A DNA stretch of 11,340 nucleotides, from assembly GCA_016867055.1 (NCBI GenBank), contig VGKN01000024.1, positions 1 to 11,340 on the forward strand. The letters run 5' to 3'. This DNA is from Candidatus Omnitrophota bacterium (GTDB taxonomy: Bacteria > Omnitrophota > Koll11 > VGKN01). The notes under the pieces are model-generated. The model was given only the letters and a program-made list of their open reading frames with translations, made no database searches and was not told the DNA's origin. The translations under genes and the position numbers were made by a program. Of this stretch, positions 7,567-11,340 are shown one piece after another (positions within the stretch are counted from its first letter, which is position 1; each line of letters begins with the position of its first letter).

Positions 7567-9745
7567 GCTAAGGATAGGTTTTTTTATATTTATAATAGTT
7601 CTATTCATAATAGGTGCATATCCGCCGCAGAAAAAAATAAGCTTAGGCCTTGACCTGCAAGGAGGGATGCATTTAGTTTTGCATATAGATACCTCTGCCT
7701 TACCCGATGAGGCAAAGAAGGATGCGGCAGATAGAGCCCTTGAAATAATAAGAAACAGGATTGACCAGTTTGGCGTGAAAGAACCCCAGATACAAAAACA
7801 GGGTATAGATAAGATTATAGTTCAACTTCCAGGTGTAACAGATAGGGAGCGCGCAAAGGATATAGTTGGGAAGGCGGCGCATCTTGAATTTAAACTTGTC
7901 TCAGATGATACAAAACTTCTTGAAGAAGCGCAAGCAGGAAATGTTCCCGAAGGATATGAATTAAATAAGGCGGCAGAAGAACCATTATTACTTGAAAAAG
8001 AGACATCTGTAACTGGCGATATGCTTGTAGATGCTCAGGTAGGGCTTGACCCTTCAAGGTTTAATGAGCCTATTGTTCAACTACAGTTCAATGATAAGGG
8101 TGGGAGGCGCTTTGCAAAGGTAACAGGTGAAAATGTAGGAAGAAGGCTTGCTATTGTTTTAGATGGAAAGGTGCATTCTGCTCCTGTGATAAATGAGAGG
8201 ATTCCAAATGGCAGGGCGATGATATCGGGAAGATTCTCACAGGAGCAGGCAAAGGATTTAGCAATAGTGCTTCGCGCAGGAGCATTGCCTTGTCCTGTAA
8301 GGCTTGAAGAGGAACGCACAATAGGGCCGCTTTTAGGCCAGGATTCAATAAGGGATGGCTTAAAGGCAACTGCAATTGGCGCAATTGTAGTTGTAATATT
8401 TATGGCTGTATATTATCTTCTAGCAGGCTGGGTAGCAAATCTCGCCCTTATCTTAAACTTTATAATAATGATGGGAACCTTAGGACTCCTTAATATGTTT
8501 ACATTTGGCACTTTCAAGGCAACCCTTACCTTGCCAGGCATAGCAGGTATCGTGCTCTCCTTGGGTATGGCAGTGGATGCAAACGTGCTTATTTATGAGA
8601 GGATAAGAGAGGAACTCTCCTCGGGAAAGACCATAAGACTTGCAATAGATAACGGCTACAAAAAGGCATTTCTGGCAATTCTTGATTCAAACGTTACTAC
8701 TATAATTGCAGCGGCAATCCTGTTTTATTTCGGCACAGGTCCCATAAGGGGTTTTGCGATTACCCTTATAATTGGTTTGCTTGCAAGTATGTATACCGCT
8801 ATAGTGGTAACCCGCATAATATTTGACATACTCTGCCAGAATAAGAATTTTACCACACTTAAGATGCTTAGACTTATCAGAACCACCCGGATTGATTTTA
8901 TAAAACGAAGGCACATTGCCTATACGTTTTCCCTCATTATTATCCTTGGAGGACTCAGCCTTTTCTATTTCAAAAGCAATTCCGCAAAATATGGCATAGA
9001 CTTTACCGGAGGAACAGTTCAGCAACTTGGGTTTAAAAATCCGATAGACATAGATAATGTGAGAAATGCACTTAAAGAGATAGGTTTGGCAGATGCCTCT
9101 ATACAGCAATTCAAGGAGACAAAGGAAATAATCATAAGGACCTCAAAAGACGAATCAAAAGCCATAACAGATAAATTTAAAGAGAAATTTTCTGATAATC
9201 CGTTTGAATTGTTAAGGGTAGAGACAGTGGGACCTGTTGCGGGCAAGGAGTTAAAGCAAAAGGCAATATGGGCGCTTTTATGGGCACTTGTTGCAATAAC
9301 AGTCTATGTAGGGAGAAGGTTCAGGAAATTTAGTTATGGGGTTGCAGGTGTTGTGGCATTGTTTCACGATGTATTTTTGACTGTAGGTGCATTTGCCATA
9401 ACAGGAAGGCAGATTGACCTTCTAATCGTAACAGCACTGCTTACCATAGCAGGTTATTCGATAAATGACACCATAGTAATATATGATAGAATAAGGGAGA
9501 ACCTACATACAATGCGAAAGGTATCCTTCAGCGATATAATAAACCTAAGCGTAAACCAGACGATGGCAAGGACGTTGCTTACATCTTTAACAATTCTTAT
9601 GACGGTGGTTGCGCTTTATATGTTTGGCGGAGAGGTTTTAAATAACTTTGCATTTGCGCTTTTGGTAGGATTTATTTCTGGCGTATATTCAACCGTATAT
9701 ATAGCAAGTCCACTTCTTATAGCGTGGGAAAGGAAAAAGATTTAA
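7553..9745 (+). CDS. secDF: Fused protein translocase subunit SecDF
   Basis: This proton-driven translocon motor pulls exported proteins to the periplasmic or outer face. It is a single 730-residue chain. The SecD half (about 1-440) has a first helix at about 8-24, LGLDLQGGMHL (31-41), a large external domain (about 30-265), and membrane helices from about 270 to 425 including GMAVDANVLIYERIREEL. The SecF half (about 450-730) has GIDFTGGT (481-488) and SINDTIVIYDRIREN. D342, D639 and R673 align with the Asp and Arg residues needed for proton coupling in Thermus SecDF. No frameshift or missing block is seen. ATG 7553 is supported by AAGGAG at 7538-7543; it overlaps yajC by 14 bp. Stop TAA 9743-9745 lies in the first unit of the octamer array that follows. 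Confidence 0.97.
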   Translation: MRSLKLRIGFFIFIIVLFIIGAYPPQKKISLGLDLQGGMHLVLHIDTSALPDEAKKDAADRALEIIRNRIDQFGVKEPQIQKQGIDKIIVQLPGVTDRERAKDIVGKAAHLEFKLVSDDTKLLEEAQAGNVPEGYELNKAAEEPLLLEKETSVTGDMLVDAQVGLDPSRFNEPIVQLQFNDKGGRRFAKVTGENVGRRLAIVLDGKVHSAPVINERIPNGRAMISGRFSQEQAKDLAIVLRAGALPCPVRLEEERTIGPLLGQDSIRDGLKATAIGAIVVVIFMAVYYLLAGWVANLALILNFIIMMGTLGLLNMFTFGTFKATLTLPGIAGIVLSLGMAVDANVLIYERIREELSSGKTIRLAIDNGYKKAFLAILDSNVTTIIAAAILFYFGTGPIRGFAITLIIGLLASMYTAIVVTRIIFDILCQNKNFTTLKMLRLIRTTRIDFIKRRHIAYTFSLIIILGGLSLFYFKSNSAKYGIDFTGGTVQQLGFKNPIDIDNVRNALKEIGLADASIQQFKETKEIIIRTSKDESKAITDKFKEKFSDNPFELLRVETVGPVAGKELKQKAIWALLWALVAITVYVGRRFRKFSYGVAGVVALFHDVFLTVGAFAITGRQIDLLIVTALLTIAGYSINDTIVIYDRIRENLHTMRKVSFSDIINLSVNQTMARTLLTSLTILMTVVALYMFGGEVLNNFAFALLVGFISGVYSTVYIASPLLIAWERKKI

Positions 9746-9987
9746 GTTATAGAGTTATTGAGTTGCTTGAGTTATTGAGTAAACCCCGTTAGACCCCGTT
9801 AGAAAAATCTTTTCTAACGGGGCGAGCGGTCTGCTGCTTGCGGTGGCATTGTTGTCTACCCTGACTGCCGTGTCAGGCAGGCGAGAGGTAGAAAACCACC
9901 ATTATTAGCTTTAATCAGAGATAACCACCGATTAAAAATCGGCGGCTTTCTCTAACGGGGCAAACTCAATGAACTCTATAAACTTAA
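9742..9987 (+). repeat. Octamer inverted array F (TTGAGTTA units) split by an inner element
   Basis: The left arm, 9742-9782, is five units of about 8 bp (one of 9) with consensus TTGAGTTA. The inverse-sense right arm, about 9962-9987, has AAACTCAA and decaying copies. The arms match over about 21 bp with two single-base gaps (9744-9764 against 9963-9985). The secDF stop codon TAA is in the first left unit. The two arms enclose the 177-bp element at 9784-9960. This array plus that element fill the secDF-hppA gap, which has no gene I can support. Confidence 0.75.
9784..9960. mobile_element. 177-bp palindrome-rich element bounded by CCCCGTTAGA / TCTAACGGGG (MITE-like, non-coding)
   Basis: CCCCGTTAGA occurs twice in tandem (9784-9793, 9794-9803), and its inverse TCTAACGGGG occurs at 9813-9822 and at the far end, 9951-9960. 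The inner pair makes a perfect 13-bp stem, CCCCGTTAGAAAA (9794-9806) with 9810-9822, and a 3-nt loop. Further palindromes are CCTGAC/GTCAGG (9860-9865, 9872-9877) nested in TCTACC/GGTAGA (9855-9860, 9887-9892), and CCGATT/AATCGG (9928-9933, 9937-9942) within GAGA/TCTC (9918-9921, 9949-9952). It contains no gene. It is more GC-rich than its surroundings. It could be a small non-autonomous mobile element or a structured RNA; its position inside array F favours later insertion. Confidence 0.5.
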
Positions 9988-10004
9988 AGAATTAATTTAA
10001 TTCT

Positions 10005-10013
10005 AAAAGGAGG
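10005..10013 (+). promoter_or_regulatory. Strong ribosome-binding site of hppA
   Basis: AAAAGGAGG, the best match to the 16S tail in the window, lies 10 nt before ATG 10024 and fixes the start of hppA. Confidence 0.85.
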
Positions 10014-10023
10014 TTTTTACATA

Positions 10024-11340
10024 ATGGAATCACTTATTTTATTGCTTGCACCGGCAGGTTCTATATTCGCTTTACTATTTGCAAGTTATCTTGCCTTTTC
10101 TATACTTAGGCAAGATGAGGGTACGGATAGAATGAAGGAGATTGCCCAAGCAGTGAGAGTTGGTGCAAGAGCGTATCTTAAACGTCAGTATATGGGCGTT
10201 TCTATATTTTTTATAGTGGTATTTTTTATTCTTTTGTACCTAGCATTAAAAAAATATCTTGTAATCTTTATCCCTTTTGCATTTTTAACAGGAGGATTTT
10301 TTTCTGGATTATCTGGTTTTATTGGAGTGACAATCGCTACGCAGGCTTCAGGTAGAACAACATCTGCTGCCAGAAAAAGTCTAAATTCAGGTCTTCGCGT
10401 TGCATTTTCAAGCGGCGCAGTAATGGGCTTAACTGTGGTGGGCTTAGGGCTTTTGGATTTAAGTATCTGGTATTATTTTTTAAACTGGTATTACTCCACC
10501 CATCCTATACCAATAGGAACTGATAAAATTATTGCGATTACCTCAACAATGCTTTGTTTTGGTATGGGTGCAAGTTCTCAGGCACTTTTTGCAAGGGTAG
10601 GCGGAGGTATATTTACAAAGGCAGCAGATGTAGGTGCAGATTTGGTGGGAAAGATTGAAGCAGGCATACCTGAGGATGACCCAAGAAACCCTGCTGTTAT
10701 AGCAGATAATGTAGGCGATAACGTAGGAGATGTGGCGGGAATGGGCGCAGATTTATATGAATCATATGTAGGTTCAATCGTAGCAACCTCTGCCTTGGGT
10801 GTAGCTGCTGGGTTGGGCGTTGCTGGTGTAACCATTCCTATGGTTATGGCAGCAGTGGGTGTTTTAGCTTCGGTCATTGGTACTTTTTTTGTAAGAAGCA
10901 AGGAAGAGGCAAGCCAAGGTGTTTTATTGGCTGCTTTGAGAAAGGGTGTTTTTGTAAGCTCTTTCTTAGTAGCGATGATTTCTTATTTTCTGGTTAAGGC
11001 TACTCTGGGAAGCGGGCATTTAGGAGTATACTGGGCAGTGCTTTCCGGTTTAATCGGTGGTGTTTTAATTGGTTTATCCGCTGAATATTATACCTCCAGC
11101 AGTTTTAAGCCCGCCTGTTTTATTGCAGGACAATCATTGACTGGTCCAGCGACGGTTATTATAGCAGGTATTTCTGTGGGTATGATGTCCACTGCCGTGC
11201 CGGTTGTTGTTGTATGCGTTGCTATTTTGGCAAGTTTCTTTTTATCAGGTGGCGCAGCCAATTTTAATAGCGGTCTTTACGGAGTAGCAATTTCTGCTGT
11301 TGGAATGTTGTCTACATTAGGAATAACCTTAGCTACTGAT
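10024..11340 (+). CDS. hppA: Membrane-bound ion-translocating pyrophosphatase HppA (3' end outside the window)
   Basis: HppA hydrolyses pyrophosphate in the membrane and uses the energy to pump H+ or Na+. The frame is open from ATG 10024 to the window edge, giving 439 codons of an expected 650-800. The N-terminal helix is followed by the region with ARAYLKRQY (48-56). The hallmark pyrophosphate- and Mg-binding loop is complete: KAADVGADLVGK (199-210), then EDDPRNPAVIADN (217-229) and VGDNVGDVAGMGADLYESY (230-248). Many hydrophobic helices surround it. The GNTTAA motif that separates K+-dependent from K+-independent types lies beyond the edge, so neither subtype nor pumped ion can be given. 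It is separated from secDF by 278 bp of repeats and has its own strong ribosome site, so it is probably a separate transcription unit. Confidence 0.95.
   Translation, partial: MESLILLLAPAGSIFALLFASYLAFSILRQDEGTDRMKEIAQAVRVGARAYLKRQYMGVSIFFIVVFFILLYLALKKYLVIFIPFAFLTGGFFSGLSGFIGVTIATQASGRTTSAARKSLNSGLRVAFSSGAVMGLTVVGLGLLDLSIWYYFLNWYYSTHPIPIGTDKIIAITSTMLCFGMGASSQALFARVGGGIFTKAADVGADLVGKIEAGIPEDDPRNPAVIADNVGDNVGDVAGMGADLYESYVGSIVATSALGVAAGLGVAGVTIPMVMAAVGVLASVIGTFFVRSKEEASQGVLLAALRKGVFVSSFLVAMISYFLVKATLGSGHLGVYWAVLSGLIGGVLIGLSAEYYTSSSFKPACFIAGQSLTGPATVIIAGISVGMMSTAVPVVVVCVAILASFFLSGGAANFNSGLYGVAISAVGMLSTLGITLATD

Noticed and set aside
9794..9822. Classical Rho-independent terminator after secDF
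   Set aside because: The 13-bp stem is strong, but no T-run follows on either strand; it recurs as the boundary motif of a larger element, so it is treated as part of that element.
10578..10901. 107-codon open frame on the - strand within hppA
   Set aside because: It is antisense to the most conserved part of HppA, its low-complexity Ala/Pro/Thr translation mirrors the Gly/Ala-rich coding strand, and it has no ribosome site or family resemblance.

Overview
The window is AT-rich bacterial DNA in which every gene lies on the + strand. It looks like a conserved chromosomal housekeeping cluster, not an accessory island. Reading left to right it holds the 3' half of a YebC/PmpR-family gene, ruvC, ruvA, ruvB, queH, a small DUF2905 membrane protein gene, a spoIID-like gene, queA, tgt, yajC, a fused secDF, and the first 439 codons of a membrane pyrophosphatase gene (hppA) that runs off the right edge. 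Heavy use of ATA, AGA and AGG codons, the fused SecDF, QueH rather than QueG, and a proton/sodium-pumping pyrophosphatase suggest an anaerobic bacterium. From memory the order yebC-ruvCAB-queH-spoIID-queA-tgt-yajC-secDF recalls candidate phyla such as Omnitrophota or Desantisbacteria, but I could not verify that and hold it loosely.

The genes form three functional groups. RuvC, RuvA and RuvB are the complete Holliday-junction branch-migration and resolution machine. Tgt, QueA and QueH are the last three steps of tRNA queuosine synthesis (preQ1 insertion, epoxyqueuosine formation, reduction to queuosine). YajC and SecDF are the accessory subcomplex of the Sec translocon. ruvA/ruvB, ruvB/queH, queH/DUF2905, DUF2905/spoIID and yajC/secDF all overlap, so translation is tightly coupled within blocks.

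The unexpected content lies between the blocks. Every gap longer than 23 bp carries an array of short units, 7 bp each at four junctions and 8 bp at the fifth. At three junctions (ruvC-ruvA, spoIID-queA, tgt-yajC) the array is about five heptamers, a short spacer, and about five heptamers in the inverse sense. The heptamer differs between sites (NGACAGA, NNNGTAA twice, degenerate TAAGTTA), yet the geometry is nearly constant at about 35 bp per arm. A fourth complete copy (GTTSACR units) lies inside the tgt reading frame and is translated as an expanded linker. In every junction case the upstream gene's stop codon lies inside the array. An octamer version after secDF is itself split by a separate 177-bp palindrome-rich element bounded by CCCCGTTAGA/TCTAACGGGG. 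queA carries a different in-frame insertion of about 46 codons with REP-like palindromes. Together these are the best candidates here for an undescribed repeat system: what is conserved appears to be period and symmetry, not sequence.
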